Shown: piece by piece, positions 43,882 through 58,800 of the stretch
Position numbering within the stretch: position 1 is the first letter of the stretch
Layout: each line of letters starts with the position of its first letter
NCBI GenBank assembly: GCA_963693305.1
Contig: OY855907.1
Location: forward strand, 36,520,356-36,584,355
Direction: 5' to 3'
DNA: 64,000 nt
Source of the DNA: Meandrina meandrites
Taxonomy: Eukaryota > Cnidaria > Anthozoa > Scleractinia > Meandrinidae
Program-made: the position numbers and the translations under genes
Notes under the pieces: model-generated
What the model was told of the DNA's origin: nothing
Seen by the model: the letters and a program-made list of their open reading frames with translations, nothing else
Databases searched by the model: none

Positions 43882-46800
43882 GTGTGTATTAGTGTGTGTG
43901 GAGATCTTGCTGATTTATTTTAGACTTACTGTAGGCTTCTAAGACTTTTTAGGGCTCACAAACAAAACTTGCATGACTTTTGGACTTCCAGGATTTCTCA
44001 GAACCAGTGTGGAGTTTGAGCGCCTAAAAATTAATTGAATATTTTATCCAGTACATTGACTAACATCCAAACCATCCATGTACATGTACAGAATACATAG
44101 TTTCCGTTTGTGCGTAAGGATCTTATAGTGTAGCATCCATGCAAAATGAAAATCATCTCATTTTGAAAAAGATTACAAGTTTTGTTATCATCTGCCCTTG
44201 TAGATTATCCGTGAGCTGCGTGAGGAAGTAGACCGTCTGAAACGATTACTACAAGCTAAGATAGCTGGGAAGTCGCATATTGTTGAGCCTGGAGAGACAA
44301 CTATTGAGATAAAAGAGATGTTGTCGGAGAGTGAGAAGTTAATGAGCGAGTGCACAATGACATGGGAACAGAAAGAGAAACAAACAGAAAAAATTCAACA
44401 GGTATTAAATTGTTCAACTGTCTATGTACAATTGTATCCTCTCTTACACATTTACAGATTATTAACTGCATTGTGATTCTCTGTTTTATGTTCATTGATT
44501 ATCATATATTACCATACATGTACACCAGAAAGGTAAAATTGATCTTGAACCACAACATAGTTTTACTACATTTGAAGACTAGCTTGCTTTCAATAGTAGA
44601 ATTGCTTTTGTAATTAATTTCTTTTTCTTTTCTTTTTTTGAAATCAGAATTTCCAATATGTTTTGTTTTATTTTTACACAGGAAAGACACAAGGCTCTTG
44701 AAGAGATGGGTATCTCAGTGCAGTCATCTGGAATTGCCGTGGAAAAGTCAAAATTCTATCTTGTTAATTTAAATGCCGATCCCTCAATGAATGAGCTGCT
44801 TGTTTACTATTTACAGGTAACATTGCAAATTTGGACGTTACATTAGCTTTGTGTGACAGTGTATAAAATCTGGGATGTCCAGAGGCCGCTCTGTATGTAC
44901 ATGGTATTAATGATCAAGTATAATTTTCACTTGTCTTGCCTGAGCTCCAACTGCATTTGATTTTGATGTTTTGTGCTAAAGTATTTTTTTTAATTCTTCA
45001 TCAGGAACACACTCTTGTTGGAAGACCTGATGCTGCGCATACTCCAGTGGGTTTAATTTATTATAATTATGTCAAATATTTTAGATGATGCATACTCACT
45101 GTGAAACAAATACAGAAACAAACAAACAAACAAAATTAATTAATAATTAATCCAGTGGAGAGTGTCAGCCATGATACTTTCATTGATAGGACTTGTCCCT
45201 AATGGAAAGCATCATTCATGTACCCTGTAAACAACTGGGACCAGTTCGGAAACATGGTATTTTTCTTTTCAATCTTAGTTTGCATAGAAGTATTATGACC
45301 AGGTGAAGAGGTCAAAAAAAAAATAAATAATTCAGGGTGTTTAAGGATCCCTTGGAACTGTAGATACATGCATTAACACTACATACAGTAGCTCGTGAAA
45401 ATTGCCATAAGCTGCAGTAAAGGAGCAGTTGCTATTATGTACACTGTACATGTAGGGTCATGTAGTAGCTCTCGTAAGGACAACTGGCTTTGTTTCATTC
45501 TGTAATTGTTTTCGTTGTAGGATATCCAGCTGGGCGGCCTCGGGATACTACATGAGCATTGCCAACTTGATATAGAAGGCAATGAAGTTTACGTTACGCC
45601 ACTTGCCAAAACTGGGTATGTACTCCTGAAGACTTGCGTAGTATACATAATGACTGTTATAGGAGTTTGCAACTGTCTTGAAAGTGCTTATCATTTGTTT
45701 GTAATGTATTCACAGTACCTGCGTTAATGGCAAACTTGTCGAAGAGAAAACCAAGGTGAAACATGGAGATCGCATTCTTTGGGGGAATAATCATTACTTC
45801 AGAATAAACTGCCCCCGTCTTCCAGGTGTGTACAGTGTGACATTGATTTTCTGTATAGTAATCACGTGGGGTGGGAGGAAGAAAGAGGGGAATAAGAGAG
45901 GGAGGAAGTGAGGAGCAGGGGGGGGGGGGGGGGGAGGAGAGACAGGGTGGGAGGGAAGATAAAACAGGTAGGCAAGGGGAAGAATAACAGGCTTTAGAAC
46001 CGTTTCGCAATCCATAACAACCATTATTAAAGATAATTATCTTTGGGTTTGTACAATGTATGCTTTAGGGAGGCATGGTGGCCTAAGGACTTCAGCTCAA
46101 GCAGTCTGAATTCCAACCCTGGACACTTTACTCCCACATTGCCTCTCTCCACCCCTGATTGGCCTCTAGACCTGAACTCAGACTTAACTTTAAATTATAT
46201 GCAGTGGTGGATCCAGACCTCCAGCTAAGGAGGGGGCCCACTTGACTACGAATATTGAATTCTGCGAAGATAATTCCGGCACTTCAAAGAAAATGCGCTA
46301 TTTCTGAAAAATTAAGGTGGGGGCTCGGCCCCCCTGCACTTATGTCCAGGATTGAACGCAAGTATTGTTTAATAAGTACTTCATGTTTCACTGGGTTATT
46401 TGGCATTTCCATATTACTTCATATTTGACAGAATTAGGTGTGTCTTGGTGGAGTTTTATTAATGAGGACACTTTGTGATGCCTATCATAAAGAACGTGCA
46501 TCTCATTAGCGTTCAATCCTGGACATATCTGCCCCCTGGGGTGCCTCCCCTGGATCCGCCACTGGTATGCATTAGTAATTCTCTAAATGTATTAATTTGA
46601 ATCTTTAATCCTCTGGTCTTATCTTGTACTTGAGTGTGTCCATGATGCCCTTGCCGTGGTACTTGACTTGAGTCTTGGTACCTGCCCAATGAGTTCAGTG
46701 AAGAACACTCCGATTGTATTAATGAATTGTGTGTCATATGTTGCAGGAAGTGAACAACAAGTGGAGCAGCCTGTTGACTTCCAGTTTGCGCAAACAGAGT

Positions 46801-49800
46801 TGATGATGAATGAAATGAGCTCAGGTGCATTTCTTTTGCCTACAATTCAACAGCCTTCTACTTCTTGATTGGATTACTTTAATATATTAAATACCTCGCA
46901 TGTAATTGTGTATTTTTCCTGTATCTATTGATCAGGACCTCTCAAAGATTCTGTGAAGGCTTTAGAAGAACAATACAAAGCTGAAAAACAAGGTACATAT
47001 GAGAATTAACTCTCATAATACAGTTCTAGTGGAAGATGCTGATTAAGAAGTGCTGTATGTGGTACAGTGGCTAAGAGGCTGGTGTGTTAAAGTTGCAATT
47101 TTTGGGTCGTTAAAGAAGCGTAATATACAGTTACAATAACAGGGCTGTCACTAAGGGCCAGGGACCAGGGATTTTGCAGGCCAGGCTTCTTTTGTGATCT
47201 TTTGTGAAAGGAGAAACAAAAGAAACCTTTTGTTTATCCAAACAATGAACATGCATAATATTAGGTGAACATGACAAAACATAAAATGTAGACATACATG
47301 TAGGCTGGATATGTCCCTGGCCCTTCATTTAATATTGGCCCATCACAGGATCCTAACTATAAATACAGTTGAATCTCTCCTTTCAGACACCTCCCTATTT
47401 TGGACAGTTCCCTTGGTCCTAAAGAGACCAGTGGTGTGTTTCTCGAAGGTCCCGAAAGGTTTTAGCACCCAGAAAGCCATAGCAAAATCTCAAACCTTAT
47501 GAGGTTCCCTTCATACAAAGTTTCAGGCCTATACACTTCTCTGTTTTTAAGGTACAGATAAACAAATATCGCTTTATGGGCCCGAAAAGTTTCCAGGGCT
47601 TTCAAGAACTCCAGGGTCCCTGAATTCATATAAACTCTACCTCTGTAACATGGACACCTTCATTATCATGAACTATCCCTATGGTATCTGTATTAAGGAT
47701 TGATTGTATTGTAATCAGGATGGCTTACATGTATCTGTACTGTTCTCAGGAGCTTTAGATAAACAACGTCAAATGTATGAAGAGAAGATTGAAGAATTAC
47801 GGAACCAGATGGGCCCAATTGGAAGGCAGGCCATGGAGCGCACAGCCAGTATTGGTTCCTTCAGTTCAGGGTATGGATCGTCAAGAATGTCATGGTGTGA
47901 GGACAGGTTAGTAACTGCAGACTGATGTGTATGTGATTTCTCATTACATTATTGGTGCACTGCCATGTGGACTAGTTAGGAGAATAAAGAAAATGTTCCA
48001 CTTGAAGATTTTACACTAAAAATATTTACCATGTCAGGCTGGAATTTCTATAATGTGGAAAGAGTTGATTTGCCATGCCCTTTCAATGTTCAGAGTTGAT
48101 ACTTTTTGTAGCTCAATCAAAACCTAAGGGTACTTACCATTTACACAAACCATCTGGTTTAAAATGTTGCACATAAAAATTGAAATAACGATTTACATGT
48201 AACTTAACCTTATGGAAGAAGGAAAAGTTACGAAGTATAGCTTAATAATCTGAAAAGACTAAAGGAGTAAAAAGCATGGATCACCCCATCAAGCAGCCCA
48301 TAATTTCTAAAGTTTTTCCAAGTGGATCAAATGGTGCATACATGTACCATTTAAATTTCCAACCAGAATTTCCAGATTTTCAGTGTAAATGGTAAGCACT
48401 GTCAATCTCATGGTACAAACATACATTTTCCAGCTTGCCCTTTGGGGCAAGTTGAAAACCTTTTGTGCTTGCCCAAATGCCTTTTTCAATGGTCTCACTT
48501 CATCTCCCAAGGAGAAAGTCCAAAAAACTGTTACTTGCTGACCAGGCTAGTGAAGGATAAAATCCACTAGTACTGGGCTATTGGACGGGACCTTTTTTGC
48601 ACACTGTTAATTTTTCATGCTAGGGAAAACTATGGAGCAACAATTTTATGTAGCCATATTTTACTGCAGGATGTGTTAACCAAGTTTTACTTTCTTTGTG
48701 ATTTTTTACCAGCAGGGAAAACTTGATTCAGTTTGAAAGAAAACCGTTGGTGCTCAGGGAGGAAGTGATTAAAGCTAACACTCTTGTCAGGTGAGAGAAG
48801 CTAGACATTAATGTTGTCATTACATGTATTACAAAGATGGTTCTTTTTCCAACATCATATCTTTTACTGCTTTTAGGGAGGCAAACCAGTTGAGCGAAGA
48901 GATGGGAAAAGAAACAGAGTTTGCAGTAACACTACAGGTATATAGTGTAGATTTGAGGAACTTGGTTTTGCTTTATTCTCTGAGAAGGTTTAAGTAAAAA
49001 TTCCACAAAAAATGTTTCAATTTTTTTGCTTGGGAAACGTTAAAAGATGAACAAAGCTTAATTAGTATTGCTTAATAGCTTGTGTTTGAATGGTCAAAAT
49101 CTAGGATTTCACCAACAGAATTAAAAGCTAGAACCACTTTGAGAAGGATAATAAACAGTACCACAGAAAAGTACTGCTCAATAGCTTTCATTTGAATGGT
49201 CACACATTAGGGTTTCATCCACAGACTAAAAAGTTAGAACCACCTTGTACAGCATAATAAACAGTACCACATGAAAGTACTGCTCAATAGCTTTTAATTT
49301 GAATGGTCACACACTAGGGTTTTATCCCCAGACTTAAAAGTTTGAACCACCTTGTACAGCATAATAAACAGTACCACATGAAAGTACTGCTCAATAGCTT
49401 TCATTTGAATGGTCACACACTAGGGTTTTATCCCCAGACTTAAAAGTTTGAACCACCTTGTACAGCATAATAAACAGTACCACATGAAAGTACTGCTCAC
49501 TATAGTTACAGAGTTTATAAGTTTTTGTTACAAATTTGCTTTTAACCAGATCCCAACATCAAGTTTAAGCTTTGGCCGAAGCCGGCCGGGCTTCAGCAGT
49601 GAAGTTGCCATTGTAGTGAAGCACAAATCTAAAGGAACGCAAAGTAAGTCGTTGCTGCATAAAATAGTGTTTAGTTTGTCTCTTCAGTATCGATACACGT
49701 ATTGTCAAGACTAGGACGTACACTGGTATTGAGATTGGAAAAAATGTAGACTTGGTGAAATTGATTTAGTTTCTCCCAAAAAGAAGTCAACGCTAAAAAT

Positions 49801-52800
49801 TCGTGCACGCAAAAAAACAACAACAAAATAATTAGTCCAGACAACATTTTGCCATGTTTGGAAATTGGGCAATTCATTATTAAGCTGATCAAGGGTTAGT
49901 ATGAATTCTGACCCAGATTGTTTAAGGCAGAAAATTAATGTTTAATGACATGTCAATGGTCTTTTTTTGTGCAGAACAGCAACCTCTGTTTTCTTTATTT
50001 CAGTTTGGTCTCTTGAAAAGCTATCCAATAAGATCTACGATATGCGAGACTTGTACAATCAGTGTGTAGAGGAGAATATTCCTTTCTCGGAAACGGTAGG
50101 TAGCACAGGTTTGATACAGCTTTGTCCAAAATTTGTCACTTGCGTTGTTTTCATCTGGTTATCCCTTGGAGAGTTTGGCATATCGACAATGTTAGTTCAA
50201 AAATCATTAATAATTCATAAAGAAAATACGAAAGAAATTAATGTTTAATGAGTGTCTTTATAACTGACAAAGACATGGCTAAACTTTACGTCCAATTTTA
50301 TAGGCCAAAATAACCCCAAATCTAAATATTAGTGCAAAAATGAGTTGATCTCCATCAGAAGATTTTGAAACCGTTCAATAATTTCGCAGTTCGTGTTTTA
50401 TCAAGTCTAAAACACTTGGCTGCGCCTCGTGTTTTAAACTTGATAAATCACTGCTGCTCATTTATTAAAGATTACTTTATTTCTGTTGTAGAATGGAGGA
50501 GTTATATTAAATCACGCTAATTCTAATGTTTGGATTTGTTGGCAGGATGAAAATCTGGACTTGTTTTTTGAAGTTGAGTGTCATACCCTGATAGGCGTGG
50601 CTAATGTGTTCCTGGAATGTCTGTTACATGACGTCAACCATGAGTATGCCGCACCAATCATCAGTCAGCAAGGCGAGGTACATGAAACCATGAGATACTT
50701 TTGTTATTGGGTAGTAGAATAAGAAGGCTAAGGTGATGTTATGTATGTTGTAGGCTATCGTTGTCAAAACAAGCGCTAATTTATCCATCTTCAAGACAGG
50801 GTTAGTTTTGGCCAGGAAAAAGTCAAGGAATAAAAAGGCCAAGGTCGTAGAAGGCGGAGAATTTAGTGTCTGGTCAGGAAAACTTTAAATCTCTTGTCGA
50901 AGATGGGGAGTTTTATTTAAGGTTGTTACAGGCTCAACACCAAAATTGTTCTCTGCAAAATATTTATATTTTTGGATTAAAGCAAATGTCAAAATAATAA
51001 GTTTTAATACACAAAAAATAAATTTGAAATTTAGAATGATTGTTTTCGTGACTAAAAATATATTTTCTCTTTTTGTTTTAGGTTTGCGGCAGGTTAAAGG
51101 TGGAAGTGTCTAGGATATCAGGTACATTGCTGTTTTATTATTTTGTTTCTGGCTTTTGAAGTTGAAATCAAAGCTATTACAGAGCATGGACTGCTTTTGT
51201 TGCAGTACTGTTCAAAAAATCCACATTCTTGCCTTGTGTGGTTTCAACGCGTTACAACTTTGGCAAATGCAAAATTATCAAAATCTGTTGGAAAACTCCT
51301 GTTTTTTTATTTATTTGATTTAATATTATCGTAGCTTTGGGTGTTTGTGTTGGTTTTCGCTGGAAGAGGTCGCGTGCGTTCGTGCTTGGGTGGGTGCATG
51401 CGTGTGCGTACTAACATGCGCGTGTGGGCGCGTGTGTGTAGTGACATACGTGGATGAACATGCGCTGTGTATTCGTACATTTACTTGTTTTGCAATCTGA
51501 ATGTGCAAAAAAAAAGAGGTGCATGCATGCGCTATGTGGATCTCTTGAGACGACGTGCGTGTGATTTCCTTCGTTATATCATGGATTGCAATTGTTTTAG
51601 CGCTACAGTGGTTATGCAATAATTGCTAATCAGGTGAATAGCGGTAGTACAACTTAATTTTTTCTCTCTCACACTTTTTCCATTCCTAACAAAAGAAAAA
51701 GCTCAGAAGAAGAAATTAGCCAAACTAGCCAGAGACCAAGAAGGTAATGATGAAGAAAGCTCGAGCGACGATGAGGACGATTTGTTGGTCATACATGACG
51801 AGGATGATGAAACAGATGACGATGAACTTGTCAAGGGCTCATTAATGCATGTTGAAGTGAAAGTAGTGGAAGCTTATGATCTGCCTCCAGCACTGTGTAA
51901 TTATGTATTCTGTCAGTACAAGTTCTGGAATGATGATAATACTATTGTTGTGCCGCCCATCAATGCCAGCATCTCCAATCCAGGACCTAAAACCAACACA
52001 ATGATATTTGAACACAAACAGGTAAGCACATAGAGCGAATATTTAACAATTATCCTGCGAAATCGCCTGATACTTAGCCGATAAAGCCGTAGGCCGAGTT
52101 GGCTAAAATCAGACGATACTCCCCAAGATTGAGCAGGATAATTGTTTTATTATGCAACAAATTGTCGGCGAAACGCTTTTTGATGGGAGAAAAACTGTAG
52201 TTGTGCAGCACTTTGCAAGATTTTGTACGAATCTTGGCAACCTACGTATATCGCAGGATATCTGTTATGTACGGATGACGGATATCAATGACTTTCTGAC
52301 CATATATGGCCATCGCGCGAGTTTGTTGAATAATATAATAATTGTATAGTCGCAAAACGAGAATTTTGAACATAAAAGTTTGCAAGTTTCGTTTATGGGA
52401 GCTTAGATAACACCTCAATTTATTCGTTCGTTCGTTCGTTCGTTCGTTCGTTCGTTCGTTCGTTCGTTCGTTCGTTCGTTCGTTCGTTCGTTCGTTCGTT
52501 CGTTCGTTCGTTAACATCTCTTCTGTGTTTTCTAGTTATTTGACATGGAAGTGACGGATGAGTTCGTGGAGTATGCTTCGGAAGGTTCCTTGGCCATTGA
52601 AGTCTGGGGAAACAGAATGAAAGGGTTTGATTCACAAAATAAAGTAATGCTCAACTGGAATGTGGAACCTCAGCAAAAAGGACTTCACGACAGGTATTTT
52701 CAAGGCTCTAAAAGCTGGTTTCCACTAACGACGGAGTCAGAAGAGCCCTTACAACCCAGTGAAAATCAAAAACCAGAGTCGTAAGTGAAATCACAAGCTC

Positions 52801-55800
52801 GTCGGAATCGGAGTTGGAAGAATCAGAACGTTTTCATTTTCTTCCGATTCCGCTTATGACTCCGTCGCTTATGATCCAGTGAAAACAAGATTGACTGAGT
52901 CGCAAGCAGGAGCGGAAGAACAAACCAATCACAACGCTAGTTCTCAGGCCCTCCGAGTACTTCGTTTCTGCTTGCATTTCCGACAATCTAGGTTTAACTG
53001 GATCATAAGCGACGGAGAGATAAGCGGAATCTGAGACTCTACTTACGACTCCGTCGGTTTGATTTTCACGAGAATGTAACACTCAGAGCTTCTGATTATG
53101 ACTCTGACTCCGTTGCTAGTGAAAACCCGCCTTAAGAATTCGATAACTTATCATCAGATGAACTGCTAGCGCATTGTACCGACATTTTTACTAGCTTAAG
53201 TTTCTAACTGGGATTGTTTTTCTTTCAGATGGGGAGAACTGTTAAGAAAGATCCACCTGTGGGTGGAAATACTAGAAATCAACGACCAAGGCCTCTATGC
53301 ACCAGTAGAACTTCATATTCAAAAAGACAATCAAACTGGTGGAGTATTCCAGCTCCGACAGGGGCACTCAAGGAGAGTTGTGGTGCGAGTCCAGCCGGTT
53401 CCCAGAGCGGGTTCACTTCCGGTGGTTTGTGACATCATTTCCGCTGTGTATATAGGGAGCGTTTGTATGAGGACCAAGAATCAACAGCCCTTAGACAGTT
53501 ACCAAGAAAAGGATCTCTCAATGTAAGTCTTGGCCTCGGAAAATAAACTTTTAAACGGATGTTAAGTCGAATTTTTCCATTGAAATCTCAAACCTTTTTT
53601 ATACAGGGCTCTCAGTAGCATCGTAACTGGAGCGATTTTCGATTCAGCGACGGATTGTATTCGCGCACAAAATCCCGCTAGCCACATGTACGCACTTCGC
53701 TGAGACTGCAAAACATCAGTATTTTTTGCGAACGCGCTCGAGCGATCTTCGAACGCGAGGTCTGGTGCCAATGTCAAAACGGAGAGTGAGACTGGAGAGA
53801 GACGAGACTGCATGTTTACGATTTTAGGGAAAAAACGACTGTTTTGCAGTGTACACTTAGCTAAAATTGCAAATATCGCCATCTATCTATCTATTTTTTT
53901 TTTTGTTATTATAATAATTATGGCAAAAACAGCGTTTTGATTAACTCGATTTGTTCTTCCTGTAGACTGCGTGAAAAGTGGTCCAGTTCTTTGATGAAAA
54001 GGCGGGAATACTTAGACGAGCAGATTCACTCTTTAATTGACAAACCAGGTAAGGCAGCATGTAGATAAAAGGCGTGGAAATGTCGCACTATTTTTCATTT
54101 GATTTTCTCCATTTCCGTTAGTTATCGGCATGTTCTGTATCGAAGTGGGAAGACAAATTGCGCGCCCTCCTTGGCTACTTGTCCAATTTATCTTTGACGT
54201 TTTTTGAGAACTTTTTGAGAGCATTTGTTTTGGACTGTTCACAGCCCTTCATTTTCTCGTACATGTATTTTTGTTCGATTATTGAAAGCGGCTCAAGAAT
54301 CGTAAGAATTGTACGCCAGAGCGAACAAATAGACTGTGAACAAGGACTGGGACGGCCTCTCTCGCATGATGCATCCTGATTGGCCAGTTGAAACAGAAAC
54401 CATCAAAAGGCTGTCAAAGAGATGTCAAAATTAATCAAAAACTTTGTCACATGTTTGATACGCAGAACTAATAACATTAATATGGCATTTACTTCCCTTT
54501 CAGACAAGTCACCAAGTGATAAAGAACGTGAAAGCTGGATGATAGATCAGTGGGTTTGCCTGACGGAGGAGAGGAACGCTGTGCTCGTACCCCAGCATGG
54601 CAGCGGGATTCCGGGCGCTCCGCCGCTGGAAGGGTAAGATTCGTGAATCCCTGGGAACTGTCATAAATTATTATCAATCTACCAACATACAGCATAAATT
54701 AAAATAATTTTTCATTTATTTTAATTATGAATGGTGGCAGCGAAAAATGCAGTCGTTTGAACTTCAGAGTTCGCGCGTCATCAAAGGCGCGAACGGAGTA
54801 TTAACTTCATAGGCTTCTTGACAAAGCATTCTTTGATCGGTAAGGCAAGGAGGACCTAGGAATTCATTTGTTTTCTTTTTTAACAGGACCGTGCCTTTGG
54901 GAATGGAAAAGTTTAATCCCGTTTTATTCCTGGATTTGAATGGTAAGCATGAGTCCCTCTGGTCTGGCAAAACCCAGACAATTTTCGTCTCAAAATCAAG
55001 AAACTTCCCTATACCTGGTACTGAAAGTCATGCGATTTCAGAGTCTTGCCCAAATTGTTATTAGCTGTTGATTAGATTGTGTACTATTCTCTATGTTTCT
55101 GCCAAAATGGTAGAATGTAGTTTCGACATGCGTTTTTCCTGAGGTGATAAGCTTCTCTCATAGCCTTCCAGTTGAATTTGTTTTAATAAGGTGGAGGGAA
55201 TTTAGAAGTTCATCAGTGTTTTGTTTTTTTTTTTCGTTACAGATGACCTTAGGAGTGGGTGCATGGAGGAGGGTGGTCCCGCTGGTGTGGACTCCACCCT
55301 AACATTTGAAAATTCCGACAATATGGTGGAACTGCCGATTATAAACTACGATCAAAAACAGGTATGCAATCATCATTCGCGTCACAGTTGGACTTTGGGA
55401 CCGGGGATTACCAAGAGATGGTTGGGAGATCCCTAGATGGAACACACCACAACTCTGCTCTCTCCCCCCCCCCCCCCCCCCCCCCCTTTCCCCCCGTCAC
55501 ACTGACAATATAAGTGTCATCAGTGAAGGATAAAAATAGATTATAATAAAAAATGCACTTTAATGCTCCTGGCATATGTGTCTTCAATTAATTCTGGCCA
55601 AACGTAAGGCATATCTCAACAAAGAAGTTGATTTCTGATAATAATTTGTTCAAACATTCAAATTGCCAATATGGCGCTGGATTATTGTGGTAAAATTTAG
55701 CATTGTTTAGGAGTAAGTAAGATAGTGAATAACTATTTTTGGTCGATAGCACGTTGGGTGGTAGCCCAATTCGGGGTGGGGCGGGGGGGGGGGGGGGGGG

Positions 55801-58800
55801 CATTCAATCATCAATATACTAGAGTAACGTAAGAGTAACGTAAGACTAGAGTAACGTCTTCTTATCTTCGAACGTTCGCTGTTTTTGAAAGAAGCGTTAT
55901 CGTGAAACGATAGTTTTTGTGGGCCTCTGCGCTCGTAAACAACAACAGGCACGCAATGCAAAGTGGGTGGGTCAGATTCTTTAAGTGATATCACATATAA
56001 TCCCTTGTTACATCGATGAATATTTCATTAAAATTGTTTTATTGACTTGCAGGTTTCTGCTACCGTGTTATGGGACTCGTCAATTCACGACTCAGTGTTC
56101 CTCAACCGTGTCACGCAATCACATGAGCGCGTGTATCTCATTTTAAAGGTAAATGCATTGCTGATACATGTCGCATCAAAAAGCCTTCATTATGTTCATC
56201 CATTTCGAGTGTTCTTTACGTGTTCTTTACAGGACTTATTTCGACGAGAAACCCACAAAATAAGGCATTTTGCGCAACTGAAACCTTGGGCGAAAACCTT
56301 TCATAGGAAAATAGGTTCAACTTACATGAAAACGAACTTTTGATTCAAACTTAGTTTGTGGTAGAGCGGTTTAGTACTTAGCCTTTTTTGTGAAATAGCT
56401 ACAAACACAAACAATTTTTTTAATGCATTTCGTTTCCTTAAGGCGGTGGCAAACGAGGACACATTGTGGCGGACACATTGTTGCTCATGATGTTTCTTTG
56501 GCGAGCAAACGGGGAAACATTTGTTGCGGACACAAAATGTTTTTGAAAGAAATCAGAAAATTTTTTGTTCTCGAACGCAGATTTTGTGTCCTCAACAAAT
56601 GTTGCCCGCGCGGGCAAACGAGGAAACATTTGTATCCGCCACAATGTTTCGGCAACATTGTGTCCTCGTTTGCCACCACCTTTAGCTTCGACGCAGAGGC
56701 TTCGACGGTTTCATTATCCGCAATGGGTGCAGCTTATATTGAGTATTTTTGATGTGTACTTTTCTTTTATTGCAGGTCATTGTTCGTCTTGCTAGTCCAG
56801 TAGCCATGGATCTTGTTCTCAGGAAACGAATTTCTGTCAAAGTATACAAGAAACAAAGCTGGAAAGACAGTCTATTAAGAAAAATCGCCAAGGTAAATGG
56901 TAACTTCATCGGGTTTTCACCATTCATTCGGTTGTTAATCTCACAACTTGTAATTTAGCCCACACAAAGTTGAATTCCAAAAAAGTGTTTATTTTTGTTC
57001 ATATTTTATTAATTTATAAAATAGCTGAGATTTTTGCGGTTTTTTCTTTTTCATATTTTGTAGAAAAAGCGTTTCTTTATCCAACACTTTTTCAGTGTAG
57101 CGTCGCGGGGTTTTTTGTGTGCGCGCGCGAACAAATTCGCTTCTTTTCACTTTTATCCCGTAACAATTACACAGGAGGAATAAAACCTCGGTTTCCACGT
57201 CTTTATAATGTGATAGATATCATAGCGGCCGATAAGACCCTAGTCTGCGACTTGTGTTCTCAATCTACACCATCTTAGGAGAGAAATGTGTATTAAGTTA
57301 AAGAAAAGGAGAGTTTATTCCATAAGTTTGTTTGTTTGCTTGTTTATTTTTCAATTTGTCCTGTTCCTTTTGCTAGGATATCATAACAAGATCTGGGGTG
57401 TGTTATGAGCTTGTCTCACACATTCCACGGGTAAGTGAATTGAAAGGCAATAGTGGTTAAAATGTACTACTTAGAAGCGGCAACGCTTTCGGGGTTTACC
57501 TCGGTGTAAGAACCTGTGATATTTTCCTTTGTTTTTGAGCTATTGGTTTCCTTCTCTATCTTTGTTTTGCCAGCTCTTTGTTGTATTGTTCGTTCTTTGT
57601 TTTACGTCACCGGTGAGTTTCACAGGTTCTTACACCGAGGATAAACCCGCTTTTGAACATTTGCTGGAAACGGGCAAATGAATTTTGCGTGAAGAAATGC
57701 GTGCGGATGCTCAGTTGCATTGTTTGCGCGTTTCTGTTACATCAATCAACTGTTATTCTGAAACGGATTAACGAGAATCATCGAAAATGGCCTTACCTAC
57801 TCCCTTTATCGCAGTGACTGTGATTGATTTATTGTGTTTTGCAAAAAATTCCATCATCTGTTGAAGGAAACCTCAAATTCATAGATTACTGTCGTAGAAA
57901 CACACCAGATAAGGAATAAACCAAAAAGGGACAAGGATGGTTAAGATTTGAGGAAGATTGAAACGGATTATGAACAGTCTTTCTGCCTGCGTATTGACAT
58001 CCGCCATCCCTGACATAGCTTCTTTTCAATTGTTTACCTCGCAGCAACCTGGGGAAGAGACCGAAGAACGCGAGAGCCTGGCGCAGATGGCTGCAATAGC
58101 AGTAGGGGAGGGTGAGGAGGAGGATGAATCTGTGTTGAAAAAATACAGCAAAGGAATCTCACATGTGGAGAGTCTGCTGGCACTGGATCGACTAAGACAG
58201 GTATCGACATTGACTCTACTTCTCAAAGTGATTTTATTCGTTACAAATTGTAATTCGGAGGGCAACAGGTTTGCTTGACTTGCTCCAAGTCGGCATATAC
58301 TTCATGGTAACACAACATGGCCACCAACAATGAAAACATATAGTCACCCAACCACAAAATGAATGCTAACCGCAAGCAAATTGCAGTAAATAAATGTTAA
58401 CTGCAAGCAAACTACAGCAACTGCAATTTGCTTGCGGTTAGCATTCATTTTGTGGTTGGGTGACTATATGTTTTCATTGTTGGCGGCCATGTTGTGTTAC
58501 CATGAAGTATATGCCTCCAAGTCTCTCGTTTGATTCACAGGAGACCGCTGAATACGGAGGGCGCGCGCGGGCTTAAAAATAAAAATGGCGGCCGATCTCG
58601 TTCCGAGCCATTCCCAGTCGGGGGAACAAGTGCCAGTTGATGGCGTGATCACTTCTCCGAGAAGTGACTGAGCCCGCGGTTTTCGTCCCAGAAGTTGCTA
58701 AGCGACATGACGTATTAATTTTGTTCGCGCGATTGCTAACTGAGTACTCGTGAGGGCTCGCGCTAGTTTTGAGCTACTAGTATTGAGCCTTGCTGGCACA

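Noticed and set aside
49070..49495. CRISPR-like array
   Set aside because: The repeats are contiguous 106-bp units without unique spacers, in a eukaryotic intron.
51326..51619. Thr/His-rich minus-strand ORF
   Set aside because: It reads a GT/GC-rich low-complexity tract in an intron.
52242..52635. Minus-strand ORFs with NERT repeats
   Set aside because: They translate the GTTC tetranucleotide repeat and the reverse of a kinesin exon.
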